This document shows, piece by piece, positions 27,001 through 36,736 of a DNA stretch of 64,000 bases. A program made the position numbers and the translations under genes. The stretch is from an uncultured Monoglobus sp. (lineage in GTDB: Bacteria; Bacillota; Clostridia; Monoglobales; Monoglobaceae), in the NCBI GenBank assembly GCA_947630505.1, contig CANRHV010000009.1, positions 1 to 64,000 on the forward strand, written 5' to 3'. The notes beneath the pieces are model-generated. The model did no database searches. It was not told the origin of the DNA and saw only the letters and a program-made list of their open reading frames with translations. Each line of letters starts with the position of its first letter. Positions within the stretch are counted from its first letter, which is position 1.

Positions 27001-30000
27001 GAGCGGCAACGAGAACATCGCCAAAGTCGATGGAAACGGAACGGTTACGGCCGGCGCCGCCGAAGGCGTCACGATGATCACAGTCACCGCGTCAAAGGCG
27101 GACGGAAGCTCTGCGAGCTATTCGTTCCCGGTCGTATCTCAATACCGCGACGGCATAAGCGCCGAGACAAAAGCAGACTATCTCGCTCGTTTGGACGCCG
27201 CGTACGCGGCATGCCCGGAGCTGGCGTACACATCCGAGAATTGGCAAAAACTCAATGATATTTACACCGAGATCCACTCCACGGTTGAAAGCGCGTTGAT
27301 AGACGACGGTCTTGAACTGGCTGTCAGCGAGGCGATCGAAGCGATGCTGGCCGTTCCCAAGATCGAGCTCTCGCCCGACTACACGATCGAGGCGTCAGCC
27401 GGGATCATAACCGACGGCGTTATAGAGTATTCGGAAAACGGAATCGGAAAAATCAACGCGGACTCCGCGTCGATCAGCGGAACGATCACCGAGAGCAATC
27501 CCGCTAAGATCTCGCTGAGCGCGATGAGCGGCGGCAGCGCCGTAAGCGACGCCCTGATCTGGACCGTTGAGCGTCTGGACGGCTCCGGCAGAAAGGATCC
27601 GGAAATCAATTTAAACACCGGCGAGCTTACGCTCTACTCCAACGGCGTTTATAAGATCACCGCCGCCAACTATCCAAACGGCAAAAGCGGCGAGCTGACG
27701 GTTTACGCGGCATTGCAGCTCGAGGGTGAAAACGCCGACGACGCCGGCGGCGCGGACTTGGACAACAGCAAGGACGGCGCCAGCGGCGGCAAATGCGCCG
27801 GAAGCACAACGAACAGATGGCTGAGATTTGACGGCGTTATGCTCAAAAATCTGACCGGTATCACCGCCAGAGTTTCAAAGGAATCCGGCGACAGCGTAAT
27901 CAACGTTTCGCTGATGCCGGGCACGGATTGGCTGTTTGCCGCGGGCACGGCTCCGGCCACAGGCTCGTACAACTCATGGGAGGAAGTCAACATAGGCGTG
28001 ACCAAAGCCGAGCTTGACAGACTTACCCTTGACGAAAGCGGCTGCGGCACGATCTACGTTCAGACAAACGGCGCGTGCCTTGACTATATCATTCCGATAT
28101 ACAACAACTCGAACATGACCGTAAAAAACGAGGCGGGCGGAACTGTAAGCGTTACGACCGACGCGGCAAGCGGAACGCTTATCGCGGCCTCGTACGACAG
28201 CGCTGGCGCGCTTACCGCAAGCAGCGTAAAACCTGTCGCTTCGGCGGGAGAATACAAGTTTGACGGTTTCAAAGACGGCGACAGAATATCGCTGTTTGAG
28301 TGGAACAACACAGACGCGGCGGCTCCCATCGGCAAAAAAGCCGACACGGTTTACTCGGAGCCTATCAAAAAAGACATGATCGTGTATAATCTGAGCGATC
28401 CGGCATACGACGCTTTCTTTGACAGCGCGGGCGGAGCTCAGCTTATCGGCGGTCTGGGACTTGACGGTTTCGGCGGCTGGGCGACCGACAAGGGCGGCTC
28501 GTTTACATATAACGGCAAGACCCTCACGTTTACCCGGAGCCTCAAGGCCGGCAGAGGCGACAGAACAACGACCTGCGTTTATTTCACGCCTGACAGCGAC
28601 GGCGTCGCGACCGCGGTATTCAACGCCAACGATCAGAGATGCATATACATTGACCAGGAAGACGGCGGCAAGATCGAGCAATACGGAACCGGAGCTATAT
28701 CCGCCGCTCAGATGAACGTCAAGGCGGGAAAACCCGTTTACGTGTATGGCGGCGGCTCCAACAAGAACCTTTACGCCGTGCTGTTTGAGCCCGGAGCCGA
28801 GGTCGTTGAAGCGACACCCACCCCCGCTCCCACGGAAGCGCCGACTCCCGAGCCTCTGCCCGAGGTTGTAGATCAAAAATTCATTGAGTTTGAGGATTAT
28901 ACCAAGAGCTGGCCCGAGCCCGGTTCAAAGAGGATCACCACAAGCGACAGCTCAAGCGCAAGCGGCGGCAAGGTTGTTGACAACACAAAAGACAAAGATA
29001 CCTTCTATTTCGGAGAGGTCGACACCGACAATCTGGTCGGCATAGAACTGAACGTGGGCACCAAGCAGGCAGGAGTCACGGTCGAGTATTACCTCGTTGA
29101 CATGAACGGCACAACACCCGACGCGGCTCAAAGCTCTAAGCTGACGGACGACAGCAAGATCGGCACGCAGCTCCTGAACGTGGGCAAAGATTGGAACGCG
29201 TACGAAAATTATAAACTAAGAGTGCGCGGCGCGGCTATCGGCGGCAAGAAGGGTCTGTTTGTGAGAGGTTTGACACCGGGCAGCTATGTCGGAAACTTTG
29301 ACTACATACAGCTGCTCTACGGAAAAGCCGGAGCGGCGTCAGTTGATTCGGCATCGTCTCTCACAGCCGAAAACGACTCTGCGATAATCACTGTTAAAGG
29401 CAGCGACGTGACCTCTGTCAACAAATACACCGGAGAGGTCTCGGCAGCCGATTTGAGCAAAGAATACGGCGACATCTCGGTTGAAAAGCTGACCGTTTGG
29501 AACGGAATGCTGACCGCGATGGCAAAGAGCGGCGAAAATTCAAAGCTGCTCACCAGCCCCATGGGAACGGTGTGGATCGACGCGACTCCCGACTACTACG
29601 CGGAGTCCGACCCCGGAGCTCCCGAAAGTCCCGTGATCAACGACATGCTGGAGGCTGACGGTCAGATGTATCTGGGCTGTGACGGCGGCTGGCTTATCAC
29701 CATGAACAACTGCTCAAAATGCACGACTATCAAAAAAGTTTGCGACTTTGACATCAAAGAGCTTGACGCCGACGGTGAGAAGCTTTATCTGAGCGGAAGC
29801 GGCAAAAACGCCGAGATCGCCATCGCCGATGCGCGCCAGGAGAACATCAAGGCCGACGCGGCAAAAGAGCTTATCGCGGCGGGCGCTGTGCCCGTTGACG
29901 TGAGATCGGCCGAGGAATTCGCGAAAGACGGCATTAAAGGCTCGATCAATGTGCCCGTAGACAAATTCTCACAGTGGCTCGACACGCAGGATAAAAACGA

Positions 30001-30115
30001 GACGATCGTCGTTTACTGCGCGTCGGGAAACCGCGCCGGCAAAGCGGCCGAGACCGCCAAAGAGAAGGGCTTTAAGAACATCTACAACGCCGGCTCGATA
30101 AACGACCTTAAATAA
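24017..30115 (+). CDS. Giant secreted GH3 glycoside hydrolase with carbohydrate-binding modules and a C-terminal rhodanese domain
   Basis: 2032 residues. Signal peptide about 1-28. GH3 N-domain about 65-340 with NMARDPRWGRNEESYGEDPY and the nucleophile Asp314 in VVGDCGAWDN. GH3 C-domain about 425-760 is split by an insert (about 500-633). Fibronectin-like domain about 830-917 (YFFDEEKQQNYVIPGEYTAK). Then a bacterial Ig-like domain (about 943-1040), a helical stretch (1051-1110), CBM6-like modules (about 1233-1370 and 1620-1765) separated by a beta module and a Pro/Thr linker, a propeller-like segment (1770-1943), and a rhodanese domain (about 1944-2032) with VPVDVRSAEEF and active-site Cys2001 in VVYCASGNRAGKA. 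The GH3 part resembles plant-type beta-xylosidase/glucosidases; the substrate is not determined. AAGGAGG precedes the ATG. The frame is open throughout. Confidence 0.93.
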   Translation: MKVRKTISAFAAAAMLLTCAPNAAVLAASDNAEPQTAAGQTVQAEQPAEQTVQTDQTVQAAADLLPYQDESLSFEERAADLVSRMTLEEKAAQTAAKNAPAISRLGVQSYYYWREGIHGVARQGKATSFPSSLAMSNTWDTALMQTAMDITSTEARAINPKDLNYWNPTINMARDPRWGRNEESYGEDPYLTSEIGSAAVRGMQGTDDKYLKTMTTLKHYAANNVEGERFSGTSIMNERTMREYYTRAFRDITKNADPAAVMSSYNGSTVYRNGQILTSMDGQKIDYIASSANSYLLNDLLRRTYGFGGFVVGDCGAWDNAFGQQPLRKKLYPDLPLDQITSPMTVSKIVNAGSSLDCNSGGAGTTQVASAVQQGLLSEEALDIMVYELFLQRMKTGEFDKNPKYKDISKDVIESDESVAVAEKAAEESWVMLENKNNALPLKEKSGGYKVAVVGNLANKLVLGDYSGSPTKTKTPVEGIKEEIQKKYPGSEINHLGAVSDDELLFNLKSLTLVLNDGKTRAVDLSKAENVAGMTQSGTALNDMTPKAYAVIKDVDFKDVKSIRAEIATGDRMGGTVNIAYSEDGVGGINVANIEAQKTDNIATYATCEAPYDGALGGYVAKAHLIISATPAVKPFTVESYKTELDNADFIVAYGCTVPKQDGLGTVDASESHDRSSINLPSSQAHVQQICDAYPDKTIVALQTVGQMNVEGFKDKCAALLWTSYNGQTQGTALGKILTGDANPSGRLSTTWYAAADLDKMPLGSSKTTVDNIGYNLTNYELSSDINNPDADYPGRTYQYYNGTPVYPFGYGKSYTSFEYSNIKIDKITADANDTVTITADVKNTGSVAGDEVAQLYITVPGADGKKLPLKQLKGFERLTLNPGETKAATFSLNIADVYFFDEEKQQNYVIPGEYTAKVGANANDANAQEIKFTVSGDISESVDSVYAIPSGIKLYSVNNGADAANSISANASVTLKNDKVITDYAASGVTVAYKSGNENIAKVDGNGTVTAGAAEGVTMITVTASKADGSSASYSFPVVSQYRDGISAETKADYLARLDAAYAACPELAYTSENWQKLNDIYTEIHSTVESALIDDGLELAVSEAIEAMLAVPKIELSPDYTIEASAGIITDGVIEYSENGIGKINADSASISGTITESNPAKISLSAMSGGSAVSDALIWTVERLDGSGRKDPEINLNTGELTLYSNGVYKITAANYPNGKSGELTVYAALQLEGENADDAGGADLDNSKDGASGGKCAGSTTNRWLRFDGVMLKNLTGITARVSKESGDSVINVSLMPGTDWLFAAGTAPATGSYNSWEEVNIGVTKAELDRLTLDESGCGTIYVQTNGACLDYIIPIYNNSNMTVKNEAGGTVSVTTDAASGTLIAASYDSAGALTASSVKPVASAGEYKFDGFKDGDRISLFEWNNTDAAAPIGKKADTVYSEPIKKDMIVYNLSDPAYDAFFDSAGGAQLIGGLGLDGFGGWATDKGGSFTYNGKTLTFTRSLKAGRGDRTTTCVYFTPDSDGVATAVFNANDQRCIYIDQEDGGKIEQYGTGAISAAQMNVKAGKPVYVYGGGSNKNLYAVLFEPGAEVVEATPTPAPTEAPTPEPLPEVVDQKFIEFEDYTKSWPEPGSKRITTSDSSSASGGKVVDNTKDKDTFYFGEVDTDNLVGIELNVGTKQAGVTVEYYLVDMNGTTPDAAQSSKLTDDSKIGTQLLNVGKDWNAYENYKLRVRGAAIGGKKGLFVRGLTPGSYVGNFDYIQLLYGKAGAASVDSASSLTAENDSAIITVKGSDVTSVNKYTGEVSAADLSKEYGDISVEKLTVWNGMLTAMAKSGENSKLLTSPMGTVWIDATPDYYAESDPGAPESPVINDMLEADGQMYLGCDGGWLITMNNCSKCTTIKKVCDFDIKELDADGEKLYLSGSGKNAEIAIADARQENIKADAAKELIAAGAVPVDVRSAEEFAKDGIKGSINVPVDKFSQWLDTQDKNETIVVYCASGNRAGKAAETAKEKGFKNIYNAGSINDLK

Positions 30116-30118
30116 AAT

Positions 30119-30137
30119 CGAGGGGCTCCGCCCCTCG
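30119..30137. terminator. GC-rich hairpin after the GH3 gene
   Basis: CGAGGGGC and GCCCCTCG form a perfect 8-bp stem with a TCC loop five bases after the GH3 stop. There is no T-run, so it may be only an mRNA 3' end stabiliser. Confidence 0.4.
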
Positions 30138-30189
30138 GTTCACCCAAATCGAAAAAAATTAATTAATATAATTTCTTCCCAATTAAAAA

Positions 30190-30221
30190 GGCCTTCCCGC
30201 TTTTCGGGAAGGTCATTTTTT
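30190..30221. terminator. Bidirectional intrinsic terminator between GH3 and DUF445 genes
   Basis: GGCCTTCCCG (30190-30199) pairs with CGGGAAGGTC (30205-30214), with ATTTTTT to the right and AAAAA to the left. It can end both convergent transcripts. Confidence 0.8.
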
Positions 30222-31137
30222 ACAGGCTGATCAGCACGTTGGCGAAGCCCATTATAAATCCCAGCAGGGCGCCCAGCCACACTATGGCGCTTAGCTCTTT
30301 TTTCATGACCGAGAACACCAGATCCTCAAGCATGCGCGCGTCGTAGCCGTTGATCTTGTCCTCGACTATTTTGGCTATGTCCACGACCGCCAAAATTTTC
30401 GGCAGGTCGTTCTCGATCGTCCGTCTGTATATATCGACCGCCGCCTGCTCAAGCCTCGGCTTTTCGCTGTCCAGTCTCTCGCCTAAGGCAGACAGCTTGG
30501 TGTCCATGATCCTGTCAACCTCGCCGCCCAGAGCGCCGCCCACGATCTCCTCGGAATTTTCGGAAACCAGACGATCTATCGTCTTGCCGAGAGGCTCGGC
30601 CATGCTGTTTATCATGTTGTCGTCCACCATTTTGGCGAACACCGCCCTAAGACTGCCCGACTCGGCGTATTTGTCGCGGGTCGAGGTTATAACTTTTTTG
30701 GCTATCTCGGTGCCGAAGTTGAATTTTGACAGGCGGTCGTGTATCAATCCCGTTATGTCGGCGGTCATTCGCGACGCCATGTTGTCCACAAGTTCCTTGT
30801 CGGTTTTTTCGTAGAGCGACTGCCTGAGAGTATGCTTGCTTTTTTTGAGCCTGTCTATCCCGCCGCTCACCATGTTTTTTATGCCGCCGATAAGCTTGTC
30901 GGAGAGCAGTGTATCGCGCAGGGTATCGCTGCTCAAAAGCTCACCGCTTATCACCTTTCCGATCGTTTCGGCTATCCTCCCCTTCTCTTTTGGTATAAGT
31001 CCCGGAGTGAACGGGATTTTGAACCGTCCTATATATTTTGCCTCATAGGGGCGGAGCAGCATTTTTATCGCTATGCTGTTTGTGATATATCCGATGATCA
31101 GACCCATGATCGGGCCCGCGATCAGCTGTATATTCAT
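30220..31137 (-). CDS. DUF445 family membrane protein
   Basis: 305 residues. An N-terminal membrane helix with [20 protein letters not shown] and [19 protein letters not shown] is the DUF445 (YheB-like) signature. A long alpha-helical middle part and a C-terminal hydrophobic hairpin ([18 protein letters not shown]) follow. The family is common in Firmicutes; its function is unknown. Nothing in the neighbourhood points to a role. Confidence 0.88.
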   Translation of the reverse strand: MNIQLIAGPIMGLIIGYITNSIAIKMLLRPYEAKYIGRFKIPFTPGLIPKEKGRIAETIGKVISGELLSSDTLRDTLLSDKLIGGIKNMVSGGIDRLKKSKHTLRQSLYEKTDKELVDNMASRMTADITGLIHDRLSKFNFGTEIAKKVITSTRDKYAESGSLRAVFAKMVDDNMINSMAEPLGKTIDRLVSENSEEIVGGALGGEVDRIMDTKLSALGERLDSEKPRLEQAAVDIYRRTIENDLPKILAVVDIAKIVEDKINGYDARMLEDLVFSVMKKELSAIVWLGALLGFIMGFANVLISL

Positions 31138-31209
31138 GTTCTCACCTCATATTTTGTGGTCATTACGGCTATTTTACCACAAAATATTATGTTTTTCAAG
31201 AAAAAATAC

Positions 31210-31238
31210 TTGATATGCAAAAATCGTTATGTTATAAT
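31210..31238 (+). promoter_or_regulatory. Promoter of mscL
   Basis: TTGATA (31210-31215), 17 bases, TATAAT (31233-31238), 42 bases before the ATG. Confidence 0.75.
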
Positions 31239-31280
31239 AAAACAAAAATACATAAATTTTTCAGGCAAGGAGGGAAATTC

Positions 31281-31688
31281 ATGGGTATCATTAAGGAATT
31301 TAAGGAGTTTATCGCTCAGGGCAACGTTATGGACCTGGCAGTCGGCGTTATCATCGGCGGAGCCTTCAAGACAATTGTTGACTCGCTGACGAATGACATA
31401 ATCTCGCCTATCCTGGGCTTGGTCGGCGGCGTTGATTTCTCGGATCTGTCGCTTAAGATCATGGGCGTTGACCTCAAGTACGGCTCGTTCATCACCGCGA
31501 TAATCAACTTCCTGATCATGGCTGTTATCATCTTCTTTATGGTCAAGGCCGTCAACAAGGTTATGAGCCTCGGCAAAAAGAAAGAAGAAGTTGTTGAGGA
31601 AGTCAAGACAAAGGTTTGTCCTTACTGCAAGAGCGAGATCGACAAGGACGCCACAAAGTGCCCCCATTGTACATCCGAAGTTAAATAA
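31281..31688 (+). CDS. mscL: Large-conductance mechanosensitive channel MscL with C-terminal zinc ribbon
   Basis: 135 residues. The first 100 are canonical Msc[21 protein letters not shown] (N-terminal helix and TM1 gate), the periplasmic loop, and TM2 [20 protein letters not shown]. The channel opens under osmotic downshock to release solutes. Instead of the usual short helical bundle alone, the C-terminus carries a zinc ribbon with Cys 113, 116, 127 and 130 ([13 protein letters not shown]). In the pentamer five ribbons would sit at the cytoplasmic mouth. AAGGAGGG lies upstream of ATG 31281; an in-frame start 22 codons earlier would overlap the promoter. Confidence 0.95.
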   Translation: MGIIKEFKEFIAQGNVMDLAVGVIIGGAFKTIVDSLTNDIISPILGLVGGVDFSDLSLKIMGVDLKYGSFITAIINFLIMAVIIFFMVKAVNKVMSLGKKKEEVVEEVKTKVCPYCKSEIDKDATKCPHCTSEVK

Positions 31689-31703
31689 TTTTAAAACTTC
31701 ATC

Positions 31704-31736
31704 AAAAAACCGCCTTTTTCGGAAAGGCGGTTTTTT
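31704..31736. terminator. Terminator of mscL
   Basis: AAAAAACCGCCTTT (31704-31717) pairs perfectly with AAAGGCGGTTTTTT (31723-31736) around a 5-base loop. Confidence 0.92.
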
Positions 31737-31739
31737 GCT

Positions 31740-32037
31740 CGGGCGGATTGCCGCGCCCGTTTTTGCCTCGCCCCTTGGGGAGAGGTGGATTTCCGCCAAA
31801 GGCGGAAAGACGGAGAGGGGTTTCCCATGCGATTTGGAACACAAACCCCTCTCAGTCTGCGGACAAGCCGCAGCCGGCTCTCCCCAAGGGGCGAGCCTAG
31901 TCCCTAGTACCTATTTCCTAGTCTCTACGTTGGCGGCTCTTCCCAAGAGGAGAGCCTGACGGGCGGCCGGGGTCGTCCGCCCCTACGGCATTTTGATAAG
32001 AGACAAGAGAGGCGGATGATATCCGCCCCTCTTTTAT
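31740..32037. repeat. Large composite intergenic repeat, copy 4
   Basis: This gene-free stretch between mscL and the gene ending at 32039 holds two copies of the CTCTCCCCAAGGGG hairpin in opposite orientation (31766-31785 and 31877-31896), heptad array 7, a further CTCTTCCCAAGAGGAGAG hairpin, the GGGCGGCC...CCGCCCCTACGG module, and a final GAGGCGGAT...ATCCGCCCCTC hairpin with TTTTA that may act as a terminator. Confidence 0.75.
31897..31931 (+). repeat. Heptad array 7 (five CTAnnnn units)
   Basis: Five exact 7-bp units ending CTACGTT, embedded between two hairpin modules of the composite repeat. Confidence 0.85.
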
Positions 32038-32038
32038 A

Positions 32039-32410
32039 TTATTTCATTGTTTTTGCTGCCTCCAAAGCCTGGTCGAGCCAGAACATGCCGATATCAAAAG
32101 CTCTGTAGAGCCCGTCGCGCTCGGCCTGGCGCATCAGCTTTGACGCTTTGCCCTCGTTGGTCTTGAGCTCGATTATGACCCGCTTTGAAACGGTCAAATC
32201 ATTGAGCTCCTCGTTGTCCTCAAGACGGAAACACGCGATATACGGGTCGTCGGCGCTGCCGTAGCGGATCTCGTTGCCGACTCTCACCAGCTTTTTGCCC
32301 TTGTACTCAAGGTACTCGTTTCCGGTCATAGCTATTTTCTTTTTGGGCGCCGCCTTCTTTTTCGGCTTGGGAACCGCCGCTTTAGCGTCCTTTTTGGTGT
32401 TTTCAGCCAT
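32039..32410 (-). CDS. Conserved hypothetical protein with Lys/Ala/Pro-rich N-terminus
   Basis: 123 residues. Residues 1-27 are rich in Lys, Ala and Pro (KKDAKAAVPKPKKKAAPKKK), like histone-H1-type or nucleic-acid-binding tails. The remainder is a compact domain (GNEYLEYKGKKLVRVGNEI, then RVIIELKTN and a helical FDIGMFWLDQALEAAKTMK end) that I cannot assign to a family. No signal peptide. It follows purA by 45 bases on the same strand, so co-transcription is likely. Confidence 0.75.
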   Translation of the reverse strand: MAENTKKDAKAAVPKPKKKAAPKKKIAMTGNEYLEYKGKKLVRVGNEIRYGSADDPYIACFRLEDNEELNDLTVSKRVIIELKTNEGKASKLMRQAERDGLYRAFDIGMFWLDQALEAAKTMK

Positions 32411-32455
32411 AATTCGAACCTGCCTTTCTCACTGTGTATTTTCAGTCCGTATCTT

Positions 32456-33733
<1,278 letters not shown>

Positions 33734-33860
33734 TCACTCCTTTTTTAAACACACCTATATATATTATCACAGAAACGCGGCAAATGCAAGAAATTTTTCT
33801 TGATTTGCCGCTTTATATTTAAATATTTTTGTCCGCGCATCAAAAGCGCCGCTCTTTTTT

Positions 33861-35063
33861 CTATTTGGCGAATAATTTGTCCGCGAGCTCAAAGCCGTGC
33901 TCCGTGAATACGCCGGTTTTTTCGGCCTCGGCCTCGGTGAACGATTTGACGCCGCTCGACCTTTCATCATTGCTCGAGTACAGCATATAAGGTATGGGAG
34001 CCGCCGAATGGGTGCGGGTCGCCAATGGCGTGGGGTGATCGGGCATAAGCAGGACGCGAAAATCCTCGCCGCAGCCTTTCAGGTACTCCAGCACGGGCGC
34101 GACTATCTTTTGGTCGATCAGCTCGATCGCCTTGACCTTGTTGTCGATCTCGTGTCTGTGCCCCGCCTCGTCGGGGGCCTCGAGATGGATATAGACAAAA
34201 TCACCGCCGTTTTTCAGAGCGTCCACCGCCGCCTCGGCCTTGCCGTCAAAGTTGGTGTTGATGTTGCCCGTGGCGCCCTCGATGTCGGGCACATCGAGGC
34301 CCGCGCAGATGCCTATACCCTTGATGAGATCGACCGCCGAAACGACCGCGCCGCTGACGCCGAAGCGCTCGGCATAGGTCGTCAGATTCGGCTTTGTGCC
34401 GTTGCCCCATATCCAGATCGAGTTGGCGGGATTGAGGCCGCGCTCGATCCTCGCCTTGTTTATCGGATGGTCTTTGAGCAGATCATAGCTTTTTTTCATC
34501 AAATTTAAAATGGTCTCGTCCTTGGGCAGGTAGGGGCCGATCACACGATCTGATATATCGTGGGGCGGGGTCAGCTCAAACTCGTTTTTCTTGTTGTGCC
34601 ACACCATCAGGTGACGGTAGCTAAAGCCTCCGAAAAACTCGTATTCCTCGCAGCCTAAATTCTCGTTAACATATTTGATAAGCTTGCGGGCCTCCTCGGT
34701 GGAGATCTCGTCGGAGCTGTAGTCTACCATGGTCTTGTCCTCGTAATTCGGCTCGTTCGACAGAGTGACGACGTTGGTCCTGAATGTCGTGTCGGTAAGC
34801 TCGAGAGGCACATTCATCGAGACCGCCTCAAGGGGTGAGCGGCCCGTGTAATATTTCTGCGGATCGTAGCCGAAAACCGCCAGATTTGCCACATCGCTTC
34901 CCGGGGGCAGGTTATCGGGCACGGTCCTCACCATTCCCACCTCCGAGAGCTTCGCCAGCGCGTCAATGTTCGGCTTATTCGCCGCCTCAAGCGGCGTCTT
35001 GCCGCCCAGTTCCTCGACCGGAGTGTCCGCCGCGCCGTCGGTCAGTATAACAACATATTTCAT
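33861..35063 (-). CDS. apgM: 2,3-bisphosphoglycerate-independent phosphoglycerate mutase, ApgM type
   Basis: 400 residues, of the ApgM (archaeal-type) branch rather than the 510-residue GpmI. It interconverts 3- and 2-phosphoglycerate. Alkaline-phosphatase-superfamily metal sites are seen in VVILTDGAAD (N-terminus), GYDPQKYYTGRSPLEA, FVYIHLEAPDEAGHRHE and LLMPDHPTPLATRTHSAAPI. I choose ATG 35063 because GAGGTGA lies upstream; a GTG three codons earlier overlaps that site. pfkA, another glycolytic gene, lies divergently upstream. Confidence 0.95.
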   Translation of the reverse strand: MKYVVILTDGAADTPVEELGGKTPLEAANKPNIDALAKLSEVGMVRTVPDNLPPGSDVANLAVFGYDPQKYYTGRSPLEAVSMNVPLELTDTTFRTNVVTLSNEPNYEDKTMVDYSSDEISTEEARKLIKYVNENLGCEEYEFFGGFSYRHLMVWHNKKNEFELTPPHDISDRVIGPYLPKDETILNLMKKSYDLLKDHPINKARIERGLNPANSIWIWGNGTKPNLTTYAERFGVSGAVVSAVDLIKGIGICAGLDVPDIEGATGNINTNFDGKAEAAVDALKNGGDFVYIHLEAPDEAGHRHEIDNKVKAIELIDQKIVAPVLEYLKGCGEDFRVLLMPDHPTPLATRTHSAAPIPYMLYSSNDERSSGVKSFTEAEAEKTGVFTEHGFELADKLFAK

Positions 35064-35309
35064 GATTCTCACCTCGTGATCAATTTAAACAACTTTAATA
35101 TTATACAATGATTTTCCTCGATTGTCAACGTCGGAACAGGGGATTCGCGGAAATTTTAACAAATTTTAATGCGGTAATTTATTGAAAATGCCCGTTTATT
35201 TAAACCGCTTTTTGTTATAATATACAAAAATATTGATTTGACTTGCATTTTAAACCGTATTGGAGTAAACTAAAAGAAGATTAAACAGCTTATATCGGAG
35301 GTTTTTTGT

Positions 35310-36410
35310 ATGAGCGGAATAAAAAAGATCGGAGTTATGACCGCCGGCGGCGACTGTCCCGGACTGAACGCGGTGATCAGAGCGGTCGTTAAGACCGCTA
35401 TACAGGAATACGGCCTTGAGGTCGTGGGAATAAAACACGGGTACCGCGGACTTTATCTGGGCGGAGACGAGTTTGTGCCCCTCTGCCTGCACGACGTTTC
35501 GGGCATTATCTCAAGAGGCGGAACGATACTTTACAGTTCCAACAAAGACAACCTGTTTGACTACACCTATGTCGACGAGCACGGCCGGCAGCAGCGCGGC
35601 GACGTTTCCGACAAAGGCGTTGAGAATCTCGAAAAGGCGGGGATCGACGCCATGGTCATAATCGGCGGCGACGGAACTTTGACCTCAGCCAGAGACTTTT
35701 CCCGCAAGGGCGTCAAGATAATCGGCGTGCCCAAGACGATTGACAACGACTTGTCCTCGACCGACACCACATTCGGATTTGACACGGCGGTCGCCACGGC
35801 CACCGAGTCCATAGACCGTCTAAGGACCACCGCCGAATCCCACAGCAGGATAATCGTCGTTGAGGTAATGGGAAGATACGCGGGATTTATCGCCATAGCG
35901 TCGGCTCTCGCGGGCGGTGCGGACGCGGCTCTGATACCCGAGATACCATATGACATAAACAAGGTCGCGGAGGCCGTAAAAGCGAACAGGGCTCGCGGCA
36001 AAAACTTCGCTCTGGTCGTTGTGGCGGAGGGCGCGAAGCCCAAGGACGGCGATATCGTTATATCAAAGATCGTCGAGAACAGCCCCGACCCGATCAGGCT
36101 TGGCGGCATAGGCGAGGTTATCGCGGGACAGCTTGAGCATCTGGCGGGTCTTGAGTGCCGCGCCACGATACTGGGCCACACACAGCGCGGAGGCACGCCC
36201 ACAGCCAACGACAGGATATTGTCCACCCGATACGGAGCGTACGCGGTGGAGCTGCTCATGAACGGCAAATTCGGCAACATGGTGACGCTGAACGGCGCCG
36301 ATCTGGGCTATGCCTCGCTCGAAAACGTGATAGGCAAAAACAAGGCAGTTGAAAAAGACGGCTATTGGGTAAAGGCCGCCAGAGCGGTGCATATGTGCTT
36401 GGGGGATTAA
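35310..36410 (+). CDS. pfkA: 6-phosphofructokinase (group III type)
   Basis: 366 residues. It phosphorylates fructose 6-phosphate in glycolysis. TAGGDCPGLNAVIR binds the phosphoryl donor; GGDGT (119-123) keeps the Gly typical of ATP users, while PKTIDND (141-147) has the Lys found in PPi-dependent and mixed group III enzymes in place of the ATP-type Gly. Later blocks (VEVMGRYAGFIA, ILGHTQRGGTPTANDR) are standard. By established family rules this combination predicts ATP use. GGAGG lies eight bases before the ATG. A TATAAT box at 35216-35221 is the likely -10; its -35 is weak. The 3' end is repeated downstream in decayed form. Confidence 0.96.
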   Translation: MSGIKKIGVMTAGGDCPGLNAVIRAVVKTAIQEYGLEVVGIKHGYRGLYLGGDEFVPLCLHDVSGIISRGGTILYSSNKDNLFDYTYVDEHGRQQRGDVSDKGVENLEKAGIDAMVIIGGDGTLTSARDFSRKGVKIIGVPKTIDNDLSSTDTTFGFDTAVATATESIDRLRTTAESHSRIIVVEVMGRYAGFIAIASALAGGADAALIPEIPYDINKVAEAVKANRARGKNFALVVVAEGAKPKDGDIVISKIVENSPDPIRLGGIGEVIAGQLEHLAGLECRATILGHTQRGGTPTANDRILSTRYGAYAVELLMNGKFGNMVTLNGADLGYASLENVIGKNKAVEKDGYWVKAARAVHMCLGD

Positions 36411-36632
36411 TTTTCATATTTTTTAACAAAAATATGAAAATTGGGAAAAACCGCCGGAGTGGTACACATGTGTTTAATTTTCTTAATTTTAAAAAATTTG
36501 AAAATTGGGGAAAGTAGCCGGAGCGGTTCGCATGTGTTTAACTTTCTTAATTTTAAAAAATTTGAAAATTGGGAAAAGCTAACTGTTCACATGCGCTTGC
36601 GAATAATTTTAAAAAATTTTAAAAAAAGTGTT
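36365..36632 (+). repeat. Tandem 64-bp repeat derived from the 3' end of pfkA
   Basis: The last codons of pfkA plus the following AT-rich hairpin (unit 36365-36439) are followed by three imperfect copies at 36440-36503, 36504-36567 and 36568-about 36632. Each begins ATTGGG, carries GCCGGAG-GGT-ACATGTGT-like remnants of the terminal pfkA codons, and ends in an AATTTTC...GAAAATT hairpin. The copies hold stops and are not part of a gene. The pfkA-rpmE gap is otherwise empty apart from the rpmE promoter. Confidence 0.8.
36409..36442 (+). terminator. Perfect AT-rich hairpin at the pfkA stop
   Basis: AATTTTCATATTTTT (36409-36423) pairs with AAAAATATGAAAATT (36428-36442) around TAAC: 15 perfect base pairs, starting in the stop codon. 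It could end the pfkA transcript or protect its 3' end, though it lacks GC pairs and a T-run. Confidence 0.5.
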
Positions 36633-36659
36633 GCAATCGCGAAAATATTGTGTTATAAT
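36631..36659 (+). promoter_or_regulatory. Promoter of rpmE
   Basis: TTGCAA (36631-36636), 17 bases, TATAAT (36654-36659), giving a leader of about 70 bases. Confidence 0.8.
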
Positions 36660-36736
36660 GTTTTGGTTGCAATTTGAAGGGTAAATAATGGAGCTTAGGC
36701 TCTTGTTCATATTAAAACCGAAAGAGGTGAAACACA

